Origin: Nanobdellota archaeon
GTDB taxonomy: Archaea > Aenigmatarchaeota > Aenigmatarchaeia > QMZP01
DNA length: 6,451 nucleotides
Assembly (NCBI GenBank): GCA_018818465.1
Contig: JAHIRU010000072.1
Location: 1 to 6,451 of the forward strand
Direction: 5' to 3'
In this document: piece by piece, positions 1-5,838 of the stretch
Layout: every line of letters begins with the position of its first letter
How positions within the stretch are numbered: the first letter of the stretch is position 1
Position numbers and translations under genes: made by a program
Notes under the pieces: model-generated
What the model was told of the DNA's origin: nothing
Databases searched by the model: none
What the model saw: only the letters and a program-made list of their open reading frames with translations

Positions 1-1095
1 AGCGTTCCAGTGAACTGCTGCATAATATGGATCGTCTGGAAGACCATCGTCTACTTCGAAGAAACCACTACCCCATTCAAGGCTTGAATCTCTTCGTTCA
101 AAACTGAAGTACTGTTCGTCATACCAGTCATGGTTAAATGGATTATCTCCTAAAACCAATCCTGTTATCAGTCCTTCAACTTCTGGGTGGTCATTAGGTA
201 AATTGAAATATTCTCCCCAATATCCACACTCTGCTTTTGGTTCCATGACATCTTTTCTTACTTCTGGTGGTGTGTTGTCAACGAAGAAGCACTGTCTATT
301 AATGGTTTCTTCATTCCCCAACAAGTCAACTGCATAGAATTCAAGTAAATGACATGATTCTTCTGGTTTGTATATTTCTGCGTAACCGCCATCCACTTCA
401 GTCCATTCAACATTACTTTCATACTGACATGTTATTATGCAATCCTGGTCAGGTATATCAAGAACCGTGTTTCTCCAGTATAGTTTGTCAACACCGATAG
501 CACATTCTTCTGTCATGTCTGTTGCTTGTAATGTTATTGGTGTACTTGTGCTTATCCAATGATAGTTACCTTCTTCCTTGAAAGGTATTCCATATGTTTT
601 TATTGTAACTGGGGGTTCACTGTCTATACTTGTTGTGTCATAAGTTGTGAACCAAGTATCTGTTAAATCTCTTGTTTCGAATTGCCATTCAAGTAGGCAT
701 TGCTCTGGTTCTTCTGCGGGTGCAGTAGCCGAGAATGTAAATGTATCAAAATTTCCCGACGTTATGTGGTAAGAAACGTCAGTTGCTACATACTCACAAG
801 CTTGTTTTGCTACGATGAAATTCATTTCCCAACCAGTTTTTTCATCACACACAAAATCGTCATAAAGCATGTTTCTGTATATTCTTACCTCATCTACTGT
901 ATGTATACCATTATTAGTTATGGTAACTGTGTAGTCGTTTCCTACACCTGGTTGTGACCATTCTGGTTCTAATTCCGCGGTTGATGTATGTACAGCAAAA
1001 GCAGTTGTTCCCAAATAGGATATCGTCACAACGAATAGAAATAGAGCGAATACAGCGCCAATCTTTGCGGCACCTGTCATTCCTTTTAATTTCAT
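1..1095 (-). CDS. Large secreted Ig-like / S-layer-like surface protein, N-terminal 365 residues (3' end beyond window)
   Basis: The reading frame is open on the minus strand from an ATG at 1095-1093 to the left edge, giving 365 codons without a stop, so the C-terminus is missing. The start is supported by an SD (GGGAGG, 1105-1110) nine bases upstream. Residues 1-35 form a long signal peptide (MKLKGMTGAAKIG, a hydrophobic core, then TTAFA). Residues 40-160 look like an extracellular beta-sandwich (NDYTVTITNNG), and residues 160-280 like a second one ending in FFVDNTPPEV. That linker type joins Ig-like repeats in archaeal cell-surface proteins, and the neighbouring PKD protein has a matching YIDNTAPTVEI. 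The remaining visible part is aromatic and acidic, with no enzyme motif. The likely role is a structural or adhesive surface protein; the family is inferred from architecture only. It is the last of three same-strand exported proteins here. Confidence 0.8.
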   Translation of the reverse strand, partial: MKLKGMTGAAKIGAVFALFLFVVTISYLGTTAFAVHTSTAELEPEWSQPGVGNDYTVTITNNGIHTVDEVRIYRNMLYDDFVCDEKTGWEMNFIVAKQACEYVATDVSYHITSGNFDTFTFSATAPAEEPEQCLLEWQFETRDLTDTWFTTYDTTSIDSEPPVTIKTYGIPFKEEGNYHWISTSTPITLQATDMTEECAIGVDKLYWRNTVLDIPDQDCIITCQYESNVEWTEVDGGYAEIYKPEESCHLLEFYAVDLLGNEETINRQCFFVDNTPPEVRKDVMEPKAECGYWGEYFNLPNDHPEVEGLITGLVLGDNPFNHDWYDEQYFSFERRDSSLEWGSGFFEVDDGLPDDPYYAAVHWNA

Positions 1096-1220
1096 ATTTT
1101 ATTTCCTCCCTAATTTATTTTATAAAAATATTTCTAGAAAATCATTTAGAAATTCTTATTTATTATTGGAAAAATGTTTTTTAAAGGAATAAATTTCGCA
1201 CTACTATTGTAATGCATTTT
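1096..1220 (-). promoter_or_regulatory. Upstream region of the leftmost surface gene (promoter not resolved)
   Basis: This spacer is extremely AT-rich and holds several TATA-like words on the minus strand (around 1158-1165 and 1177-1185), so I cannot choose one. It also contains a 10-bp palindrome TTTCTAGAAA (1131-1140), the 12-mer TTTTTTAAAGGA (1177-1188, plus-strand reading) and a GCATTAC word (1209-1215, minus strand). The last two recur upstream of the PKD gene. Confidence 0.4.
1105..1110 (-). promoter_or_regulatory. Shine-Dalgarno site of the leftmost surface gene
   Basis: On the minus strand GGGAGG lies nine bases before the ATG at 1095. This fixes the start and shows the mRNA has a leader, so the TATA-like run at about 1116-1126 is too close to serve as this gene's promoter. 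Confidence 0.7.
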
Positions 1221-1279
1221 TTTCAGAAAAAAAATTATAGAAAAAAATAAAAAAGAAAAACAGAAGCCTTATGCTTCTG
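1221..1279 (-). terminator. Hairpin plus oligo-T terminator of the cysteine-rich gene, overlapping its stop codon
   Basis: Read on the minus strand, CAGAAGC-ATAAG-GCTTCTG (1279-1261) gives a perfect 7-bp stem with a 5-base loop, followed directly by T-rich sequence (TTTTTCTTTTTTATTTTTTT and more, 1260 to about 1221). The TAA stop codon lies in the loop, so the hairpin can fold only after ribosomes leave. Archaeal termination needs mainly the T-tract; the stem makes this look like a bacterial intrinsic terminator. Confidence 0.7.
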
Positions 1280-2258
1280 GTCTTTCCCATGGCTTGATTT
1301 CAGTTTGTGGTTTTTTGCTTCCTTTGCCGTATTTCCAAACCAAAATCAATCCGCTGATTATTATTATTAAAACTATTACACCGAACCCCATTGTGATTGG
1401 ATTAGCCAGGAACATACCGACAAGGCCTCCGCCTGTGCCTAGTTCTCCGTTTGAGTCTTCAATGCAACTGCCGGATTCGCATCCTTCTAAACAGGATTTT
1501 ACTTTGACCCAGTTTGTCTGGTCTTCGTTGCATTCAAAAAGATCGTTGCCTGCGCAAAGCAATCTGCCAGCTTCAGGACATTTTGTTCCTGAAAAATCTG
1601 TTGATCCATCACCTGAACCGCCAGTGCTTTCACATTCCTGAGCTTCAGCAGGTTTTCCTGTTGTTCTGCCGCAATTTCTTGTATCATCACATTCTCTGGT
1701 TTGTAATCCGCCTGAACAGTCAGACCATTCATCACATACCCAGTTAGGAGCGCAGCCTCCACCGCCTCCACCACCGCCGCCGGAGCCTCCTCCGCCACCA
1801 GTGTCGCACACACCACAATCAGCTTCGCATGTTGAACATGTTTCACCAGCATCACAGATACCGTTAGGGCAGGTTTCTGGTGGAGTGTATGTGAAATCCA
1901 ATTCCTTCCAGCTGAAACAGGCATCCTCTCCAACAACATCTGTTCCTACGCCTTCGCCATCAACAAAGAAAGATGCTGTCTTTCCTTCTTGAACTGAGTT
2001 TAATACGCAGTAATAATCACCATTATCTGTTATAGTGCAGGGTTCACAAATGCATGCATCATCCACTAAACCACAGTTAGAAACCTCTACACTGTCTATG
2101 TATATTCTCAACTCACTTCCGCCGCCTGTTACAGTGCCTGTATATGTGAAAGGGCATCCGCCAGGTCCTGTTGAGCAGGCCTCTATAGCAGAAACAATAG
2201 CTGTGCTAAAAATCATCATTATAGCTAAACCGAATAAAATGTATTTCATATTCTTCAA
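1269..2258 (-). CDS. Cysteine-rich tail-anchored surface protein with CxNGxC-type and TSP1-like modules
   Basis: From the TTG at 2258 the product is 329 aa. Residues 1-25 form a signal peptide; 26-125 a small disulphide-rich beta domain; 129-149 a CPNGICDAGETC-type module; 153-167 a glycine hinge (15 residues, one of them Ser); 169-210 a TSP1-like module (WVCDEWSDCSGGLQTREC); 224-266 another Cys-rich module; about 283-308 a TM helix; and then a short basic tail (WKYGKGSKK). All 26 cysteines lie outside the membrane helix, an even number consistent with disulphides. It is probably a cell-surface binding or adhesion protein with its bulk outside and C-terminus inside; the ligand is unknown. Start choice: GAGGT (2266-2270) sits 7 bases before TTG 2258, an ideal distance. 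GTG 2267 would overlap the SD, and ATG 2249 would be 16 bases away. Confidence 0.82.
   Translation of the reverse strand: MKNMKYILFGLAIMMIFSTAIVSAIEACSTGPGGCPFTYTGTVTGGGSELRIYIDSVEVSNCGLVDDACICEPCTITDNGDYYCVLNSVQEGKTASFFVDGEGVGTDVVGEDACFSWKELDFTYTPPETCPNGICDAGETCSTCEADCGVCDTGGGGGSGGGGGGGGGCAPNWVCDEWSDCSGGLQTRECDDTRNCGRTTGKPAEAQECESTGGSGDGSTDFSGTKCPEAGRLLCAGNDLFECNEDQTNWVKVKSCLEGCESGSCIEDSNGELGTGGGLVGMFLANPITMGFGVIVLIIIISGLILVWKYGKGSKKPQTEIKPWERPEA
1755..1799 (-). repeat. Imperfect GGN triplet repeat encoding a polyglycine hinge
   Basis: Fifteen consecutive codons, 14 Gly and one Ser (five Gly, Ser, nine Gly), separate the CxNGxC-type module from the TSP1-like module. The codons are mixed GGA, GGC and GGT, so the DNA is only a degenerate triplet repeat. 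It is GC-rich against its surroundings. The likely role is a flexible spacer. Confidence 0.75.
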
Positions 2259-2264
2259 TTCAAT

Positions 2265-2270
2265 CACCTC
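2265..2270 (-). promoter_or_regulatory. Shine-Dalgarno site that selects a TTG start
   Basis: Minus-strand GAGGTG, the best SD match in the window. Its spacing of 7 bases from GAGGT to the TTG at 2258 equals the spacing in front of the RHH gene's ATG (GAGGT plus 7), which argues for TTG as the true start of the cysteine-rich gene. Confidence 0.6.
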
Positions 2271-2299
2271 ATATTGGTTTTAATATAAAATTAAATGGA

Positions 2300-2321
2300 G
2301 GTAAGGCTTTTATACCTTACC
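2300..2321 (-). promoter_or_regulatory. TATA box enclosed in an inverted repeat: promoter of the cysteine-rich gene, possibly also the PKD-gene terminator
   Basis: Read on the minus strand, GGTAAGG-TATAAAAG-CCTTACC is a perfect 7-bp inverted repeat whose 8-base centre is a textbook archaeal TATA box (2314-2307). A start about 26 bp downstream, near 2284, would leave a leader of about 26 bases before the TTG at 2258, with room for the SD. The same element lies about 20 bp past the PKD stop and could fold as an RNA hairpin followed by T-rich sequence (TTTAATTTTATATT), so it may also terminate that gene. The promoter role is better supported than the terminator role. Confidence 0.55.
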
Positions 2322-2339
2322 CGTTATTTAAGTCTTTTT

Positions 2340-4406
2340 TTAGTAGTTGTATGCTTCTTCTGATGGAATGTACCAAAGTTCTTCTCCAACGTAATTGTCA
2401 ATTCTCATGTTTATCCATCTGCCCGCACCAAGCTCTGTTGTTGTTTTTCCATCACCGAATTCGTTTCTTAATGGTAGATTGTAGTTTCTTAAGAAGCTTA
2501 TTGGATTACCATCTCCGTCATAAACTATTGTTTGCAAACTTCTTAATGACTCCATTTCTGATAGTTCATTTATTAAACCATAGTGACCTATCATCTGCCA
2601 TCCGTCTACCAACTTCACTTCTGGTGGGTATGGACTTGTATCTTGCTGATACATCTTTTCTCCGTCGCCGTACCATGCTGTTGTTTCCTCAGCGTCTAAG
2701 AACAGGTAGAAACCTATTCCTGGATATATGTCTTCAAAGGTACCGCCCAGACCAGGTATGAATTGTTTCCATGAAAACCCTATATCTCTGTACCAAACGC
2801 CTTTTTCTGTGTCAATCTTATCCATTATCGGAGCCAGTACGTTTTCAATAGACGTGTCGTCACCTAACGGCACCAATGGTATTGAAACGAAGTTCAATCC
2901 TGGGTGCAGTATGATGACATAGTCGTGTACGTGCACTACCATCTCAGCTGTGTCTTCGTTGCCTTCGTCGTCTGTTACCTTTAAGACAACCGTGTAGTCG
3001 CCACTAACAGGCCAACTGTGACTTGTAGCTATTCCTGATTCGTCATAAAATCCATCGTTTTCCCAGTCCCATTCATATGAGACGAGATCGCTTGGATGGT
3101 ATGAACAGCTTGCATCAAAGTTTCCAGGTTCACCTTCTAGAAGATGCTCTGGTCCTGTAAAGCAAGCTTCAGGCATTAAGTCCATAACTTCTATGTTTTC
3201 AGAAGCTGCACCTTCGTCGCTACCATTACAGTCTGTTACTGTTAGTGTTACTTCGAACGGACTCTCGTATGCATTCATGTATATATGTGTTGGATTTTCA
3301 TCAAAAGATTCTTCTCCATCACCGAATTCCCAGTGCCATCCACATATACCATCAGTTGTATCAACTGTTGCTGTGAATGTTACTGACTCTATTATCTCAT
3401 AAGGATATTCTGGATCCCATGAAATGTCTAGAATCTTTGGTGTATCTTCTACACATACTAATTTTATTATGCTATCTATTGAACCGTCTTCGTCTTCGAC
3501 TGTTAATTCAACGTTGTAGCAACCATCTTCGTAATATACGTATATTGGATTTTGATCCTCTGAATCATCTCCTGTTCCGAATGTCCAGTACCAGTAAACA
3601 ATTTCATCTGGGCATGAAGCAGAGTTGTCGAAGAACTCTATTGGCATGTTTTCCTTTGCTGGATCTGGTAGCCAGTAGAAATCTGCTGTTGGTGTCTTGT
3701 CTACTATAACAGCTATTGCAGTATCCATTCCTTGGTGTCCAACTATATCAGTTACTGTTAAAGTAACTTCATAATTGCCGTCATCTGTGTACTGGTGTGT
3801 TGGATTTTCTAGAGTAGAATCTCCTCCGTCACCAAATGTCCAGTAGTAATTAGTTATTCCACAGTTTTCCTCAACCGTAGCTGAGAAATTCACTTCACTA
3901 GGACATCCTCCATTACCTTCTACGCCCTCTATTGGTTCGATTATTTCAACTGTAGGTGCTGTGTTGTCTATGTAGAATTCTGTTGTCCCTCTTCCTCTTA
4001 GAGGATGAAGAGGATCCCAGTTCTCGTCTACAACTTCTAGGCAATACAACTCACATTCTTCTATAGGATCAAGATCTCCAAGATCTGTTACATCCCAAGG
4101 AAAATCTGTGTTCTCTGCGTAACCTACCGTATGTATATGTGTCCATCCACTTGGGTTTATTGTGCATTCACCAAGCTTGTAGTTAAGGTTATAATTATGT
4201 GCAAAGCATTGCCATGTGTAATCCCAGGACACGTCCAATATTCCACCACTGTAATATCCCATCAAAGGTTCTAATATTGTTATCATGCAACCATATGGTG
4301 GTGGGCATTCAGGATATGGTGGATCTTCTATTGCTGCTGCGAATCCTGATGTTAGTGTAAATACTAATATCAGAGAAACAGCTAGTACGAAAAGCTTTTC
4401 TTTCAT
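2340..4406 (-). CDS. Secreted surface protein with four PKD domains
   Basis: The product is 688 aa. Residues 1-25 are a signal peptide (MKEKLFVLAVSL to FAAA). Residues 40-148 are an Ig-like domain ending in YIDNTAPTVEI. Four PKD domains follow: about 151-236 (core WTFGDGGDS, then YEVTLTVTD), 238-320 (WTFGTGDDS, YNVELTVED), 322-407 (WEFGDGEES, FEVTLTVTD) and 411-495 (YEWDWENDG, YTVVLKVTD). Residues 497-688 form a C-terminal region with two similar halves (LHPGLNFVSIPL and LVDGWQMIGHYG), ending in PSEEAYNY. PKD domains are beta-sandwiches common in archaeal surface-layer and adhesion proteins. There is no C-terminal TM helix, so the protein is secreted or held by its C-terminal domain. SD GGAGGAG (4415-4421) lies eight bases before the ATG. 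A close relative of the C-terminal 20-odd residues survives as a remnant at 4598-4669. Confidence 0.85.
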   Translation of the reverse strand: MKEKLFVLAVSLILVFTLTSGFAAAIEDPPYPECPPPYGCMITILEPLMGYYSGGILDVSWDYTWQCFAHNYNLNYKLGECTINPSGWTHIHTVGYAENTDFPWDVTDLGDLDPIEECELYCLEVVDENWDPLHPLRGRGTTEFYIDNTAPTVEIIEPIEGVEGNGGCPSEVNFSATVEENCGITNYYWTFGDGGDSTLENPTHQYTDDGNYEVTLTVTDIVGHQGMDTAIAVIVDKTPTADFYWLPDPAKENMPIEFFDNSASCPDEIVYWYWTFGTGDDSEDQNPIYVYYEDGCYNVELTVEDEDGSIDSIIKLVCVEDTPKILDISWDPEYPYEIIESVTFTATVDTTDGICGWHWEFGDGEESFDENPTHIYMNAYESPFEVTLTVTDCNGSDEGAASENIEVMDLMPEACFTGPEHLLEGEPGNFDASCSYHPSDLVSYEWDWENDGFYDESGIATSHSWPVSGDYTVVLKVTDDEGNEDTAEMVVHVHDYVIILHPGLNFVSIPLVPLGDDTSIENVLAPIMDKIDTEKGVWYRDIGFSWKQFIPGLGGTFEDIYPGIGFYLFLDAEETTAWYGDGEKMYQQDTSPYPPEVKLVDGWQMIGHYGLINELSEMESLRSLQTIVYDGDGNPISFLRNYNLPLRNEFGDGKTTTELGAGRWINMRIDNYVGEELWYIPSEEAYNY

Positions 4407-4414
4407 TTTATAAT

Positions 4415-4421
4415 CTCCTCC
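4415..4421 (-). promoter_or_regulatory. Shine-Dalgarno site of the PKD gene
   Basis: Minus-strand GGAGGAG lies eight bases before the ATG at 4406. It confirms the start and a leadered mRNA. Confidence 0.7.
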
Positions 4422-4432
4422 TATTTTTTAAA

Positions 4433-4449
4433 GGATTTTGAAAAAATCC
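4433..4449 (-). promoter_or_regulatory. Inverted repeat between TATA box and predicted start of the PKD gene: candidate operator
   Basis: GGATTTT (4433-4439) and AAAATCC (4443-4449) form a perfect 7-bp inverted repeat with a 3-base centre. It fills the interval from just below the TATA box (4455-4462) to the predicted start near 4432. In archaea, repressors commonly bind in that interval to block polymerase recruitment. The regulator is unknown. Confidence 0.45.
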
Positions 4450-4454
4450 AAGAT

Positions 4455-4462
4455 ATTATAAA
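4455..4462 (-). promoter_or_regulatory. TATA box of the PKD gene
   Basis: Minus-strand TTTATAAT is centred about 26 bp above position 4432. That start gives a leader of about 26 bases, the same length inferred for the downstream cysteine-rich gene. A second TATA-like word (TATAAAAAA, about 4481-4489, preceded by AAGGG) could act as an alternative promoter with a leader of about 53 bases. Confidence 0.5.
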
Positions 4463-4501
4463 CACTACTTCGGAAAAAAGTTTTTTATACCCTTAAAAAA
4501 C

Positions 4502-4519
4502 GCATTACGCATGCATTAC
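4502..4519. repeat. Direct repeat GCATTAC x2, spaced 11 bp, upstream of the PKD gene
   Basis: GCATTAC occurs at 4502-4508 and 4513-4519 on the plus strand, one helical turn apart. The second copy extends to ATGCATTACAA, which recurs as an exact 11-mer on the minus strand about 115 bp upstream of the leftmost surface gene (core 1209-1215). Distance to the PKD ATG is about 96-113 bp. It may be a shared activator site; orientation differs between the two genes. Confidence 0.35.
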
Positions 4520-4597
4520 AAAAGGTGTGTGCAAGTAGTTGGTTTTGGTGTTTTTGTCCCTATTAAGTGACATAAGGGGGAAAAAACGTAGGCAGGA

Positions 4598-4669
4598 TTA
4601 ACCTATCCAGTAATCATATGCTGCTTCTGAAGGAACGTACTTGATTGAGTCATCAACGTATTCGTCCAA
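4598..4669 (-). pseudogene. Remnant of the C-terminus of a second PKD-type surface gene
   Basis: A minus-strand frame ending at TAA (4598-4600) reads DEYVDDSIKYVPSEAAYDY followed by WIG and the stop. It aligns without gaps to the last residues of the intact PKD protein (DNYVGEELWYIPSEEAYNY), with 10 of 19-20 positions identical. Just upstream the frame meets a stop (TGA, 4670-4672), and I cannot follow the homology further. There is no start codon, signal peptide or promoter suited to so short a product. This is the surviving 3' end of a gene that once lay upstream of the intact PKD gene on the same strand, lost by deletion or cut by insertion of the DNA to its right. Confidence 0.7.
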
Positions 4670-4736
4670 TCATAGAAAGCTTTTAAAAGATATTCACACT
4701 ACACGCTTTGTTATGTTGCTGGTTTTTGCAGTTCCC

Positions 4737-4746
4737 CTTTTTATTT
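4737..4746 (+). promoter_or_regulatory. Possible TATA element of the RHH gene
   Basis: CTTTTTATTT on the plus strand is centred about 26 bp above position 4768. A start there would leave a leader of about 20 bases carrying the AGAGGT SD at 4775-4780. The match to a TATA box is loose. Confidence 0.3.
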
Positions 4747-4787
4747 CTTTCTGCTATAGTTAGGTTATATTGCAAGAGGTTTTTCTG

Positions 4788-4952
4788 ATGATACCGGTTC
4801 AGGTGCGATTTACTAAAAAATTGATAGAACTTTTAGACGAACTTGTTGACAAGGGCGTCTATTCCAACCGCTCTGAAGCTGTCCGCGACGCGACTCGCAA
4901 GCTTGTCATCACAAGTAACGATACAGTCATGGAAAAAAGAAAAGGAATCTAA
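4788..4952 (+). CDS. Ribbon-helix-helix (CopG/Arc-type) DNA-binding regulator
   Basis: The product is 54 aa, a normal length for a minimal RHH protein. Residues 2-8 (IPVQVRF) form the DNA-contacting beta strand with alternating side chains, 9-23 helix A (TKKLIELLDELVDKG), then the turn YSNRSEAVRDATRKLV with helix B (about 28-41). The SNRSEAVRDA segment is the hallmark of archaeal members. Such proteins dimerise and bind palindromic operators as repressors, often of themselves or neighbours. The start is ATG 4788 because GAGGT (4776-4780) lies seven bases before it; a TTG at 4770 in the same frame would precede the SD and is rejected. No antitoxin partner is visible: the next gene encodes a membrane protein, not a small toxin. 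The target is unknown; candidate operators lie at 4433-4449 and 2300-2321. Confidence 0.85.
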   Translation: MIPVQVRFTKKLIELLDELVDKGVYSNRSEAVRDATRKLVITSNDTVMEKRKGI

Positions 4953-4955
4953 TTA

Positions 4956-4961
4956 TTTATA
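4956..4961 (+). promoter_or_regulatory. TATA box of a leaderless transcript
   Basis: TTTATA is centred 26-27 bp before the ATG at 4985, exactly the distance from TATA box to transcription start in archaea. The sequence before that ATG (CCAATATAATATAC) has no SD. Both facts point to a leaderless mRNA beginning at or next to the start codon. The box lies 3 bp past the RHH stop codon. Confidence 0.65.
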
Positions 4962-4984
4962 CCTTCAGAACCAATATAATATAC

Positions 4985-5833
4985 ATGAAGAAACTGGTGA
5001 TTTTTGCTTTTGTTGCGCTGTTAGTTTTACCTTTGATTGTGCCTGCAGCCACAGCGCTGGATGCAAAGGACTATCAGAAAACGATGTCTTTTTCTTTGGT
5101 AAGAGGACAATCCCTGACAATGCCCCTGATAATTGAAAATAATGAAGACGTTGATGTAACGAACATAGAATTCACTTCAACAAGCAGCTGGGTAACATTC
5201 AATGGTGGCAATTCTTACACCATACCAGCAATCTATCCTGACAGCGATTACATCCTGCAGATGCAGATAACAGTGCCTAACGACGCCTCTTTAAGCAGTT
5301 ACATAATTGATGTAACAGCATCAGGCACGCTATTTACCAAGATAAACCTTGATGTCTCTGTTGCATCGAATGTGGCAATCAATTTTGAGGAAACTATAGA
5401 TAACTTGATAGTCATTACAGACGACATGACTGGTTTAGAAGGCAGGATAAAGACACTGGAATCTGAAATGAACTCTTTGGGATCTGAAGTGAATTCTCTT
5501 GGAGAAGACCTGGGTGAAAAAATAGAGAATAAAATTGGAGAATTTGCAGAGAATGAAGAACTTGTATCGCAGATACAATCAGAAAAGGGTCAGCTTCAGG
5601 ATGAGGTTAAATCGCTTAAGAATCAGATGACAGAAGAAAAAGAGCAAGCAGAGATGACAGGCATGATGATAGCAAACTCTTCTGCCACTCTTGGCATAAT
5701 CATAGCTATTATAGTAGTCTCCCTGTTGGCAAGAAAAGGCATATTCAAGAGATTAAAAACAAGGAAAACAACTGAGAAAGAAAGGGAAGAATTCAAATCC
5801 AAGAGGCCAAGGGACTTTGCACCTAAGCACTAA
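4985..5833 (+). CDS. Exported Ig-like / coiled-coil membrane protein with cytoplasmic basic tail
   Basis: The product is 282 aa. Residues 1-25 are a signal peptide (MKKLVIFAFVALLVLPLIV, cut near ATALD). Residues 26-126 look like an Ig-like beta-sandwich of the kind found in archaeal surface proteins (LTMPLIIENNEDVDVTNIEF, then a YIIDVTASG strand). Residues about 148-222 form a heptad-rich coiled coil (LEGRIKTLESEMNSLGSEV, later QLQDEVKSLKNQM). Residues about 229-249 are a TM helix, and 250-282 a strongly basic cytoplasmic tail ending DFAPKH. The external domain would be held away from the membrane on a coiled-coil stalk, possibly dimeric; the function is not known. It has its own leaderless promoter, 32 bp after the RHH gene, and its last 11 bp overlap the convergent gene. 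A decayed copy of its C-terminus lies at 6329-6373. Confidence 0.82.
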   Translation: MKKLVIFAFVALLVLPLIVPAATALDAKDYQKTMSFSLVRGQSLTMPLIIENNEDVDVTNIEFTSTSSWVTFNGGNSYTIPAIYPDSDYILQMQITVPNDASLSSYIIDVTASGTLFTKINLDVSVASNVAINFEETIDNLIVITDDMTGLEGRIKTLESEMNSLGSEVNSLGEDLGEKIENKIGEFAENEELVSQIQSEKGQLQDEVKSLKNQMTEEKEQAEMTGMMIANSSATLGIIIAIIVVSLLARKGIFKRLKTRKTTEKEREEFKSKRPRDFAPKH

Positions 5834-5838
5834 TTTTT
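5816..5838. repeat. 23-bp direct repeat, copy 1 (second copy at 6356-6378)
   Basis: Identical over 23 bp to 6356-6378, 540 bp away; the shared core includes GCACCTAAGCACTAA. This copy carries the overlapping stop codons of the two convergent genes (plus-strand TAA 5831-5833, minus-strand TAG 5825-5823). Weaker similarity continues on both sides, so it is part of a longer diverged duplication. Confidence 0.85.

Larger units (their letters stand above)
4520..4787. other. Gene-poor spacer between the PKD gene and the RHH gene
   Basis: Apart from the gene remnant at 4598-4669 and the presumed RHH-gene promoter at the right end, I see nothing coding in this stretch. It contains a 10-bp palindrome CTTTTAAAAG (4680-4689) next to the break point of the remnant, and a G-run and A-run (about 4576-4586) with no recognised role. 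Confidence 0.5.

Noticed and set aside
700..1184. Two plus-strand ORFs of 85 and 76 aa
   Set aside because: They lie antisense to the open N-terminal frame of the leftmost surface gene and its promoter, have no SD or TATA box, and give proteins of implausible composition.
1499..1939. 146-aa minus-strand ORF inside the cysteine-rich gene
   Set aside because: It is another frame of the same strand. The overlapping frame has signal peptide, modules, TM anchor, SD and terminator; this one has none.
3377..3709. 110-aa plus-strand ORF opposite the PKD domains
   Set aside because: A Leu/Arg/Ser-rich shadow of the repeated PKD coding sequence, with no start signals.
4502..4519. CRISPR-like repeat
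   Set aside because: Only two 7-bp copies with a 4-base gap; far too short and few for a CRISPR array.
4680..4689. CTTTTAAAAG palindrome as a promoter
   Set aside because: No gene start lies at a fitting distance on either strand; a short AT palindrome is easily found by chance here.
4770..4787. Upstream TTG as start of the RHH gene
   Set aside because: It would place the SD inside the coding sequence; ATG 4788 has GAGGT at the right distance and matches the usual length and N-terminus of minimal RHH proteins.
4843..5136. 97-aa plus-strand ORF overlapping the RHH and coiled-coil genes
   Set aside because: It crosses the end of one well-supported gene and the signal peptide of another in a different frame.
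4788..5833. Toxin-antitoxin pair (RHH antitoxin plus downstream toxin)
   Set aside because: The downstream gene has a signal peptide, coiled coil and TM helix and its own leaderless promoter, so it is not a RelE/MazF/PIN-type toxin cotranscribed with an antitoxin.
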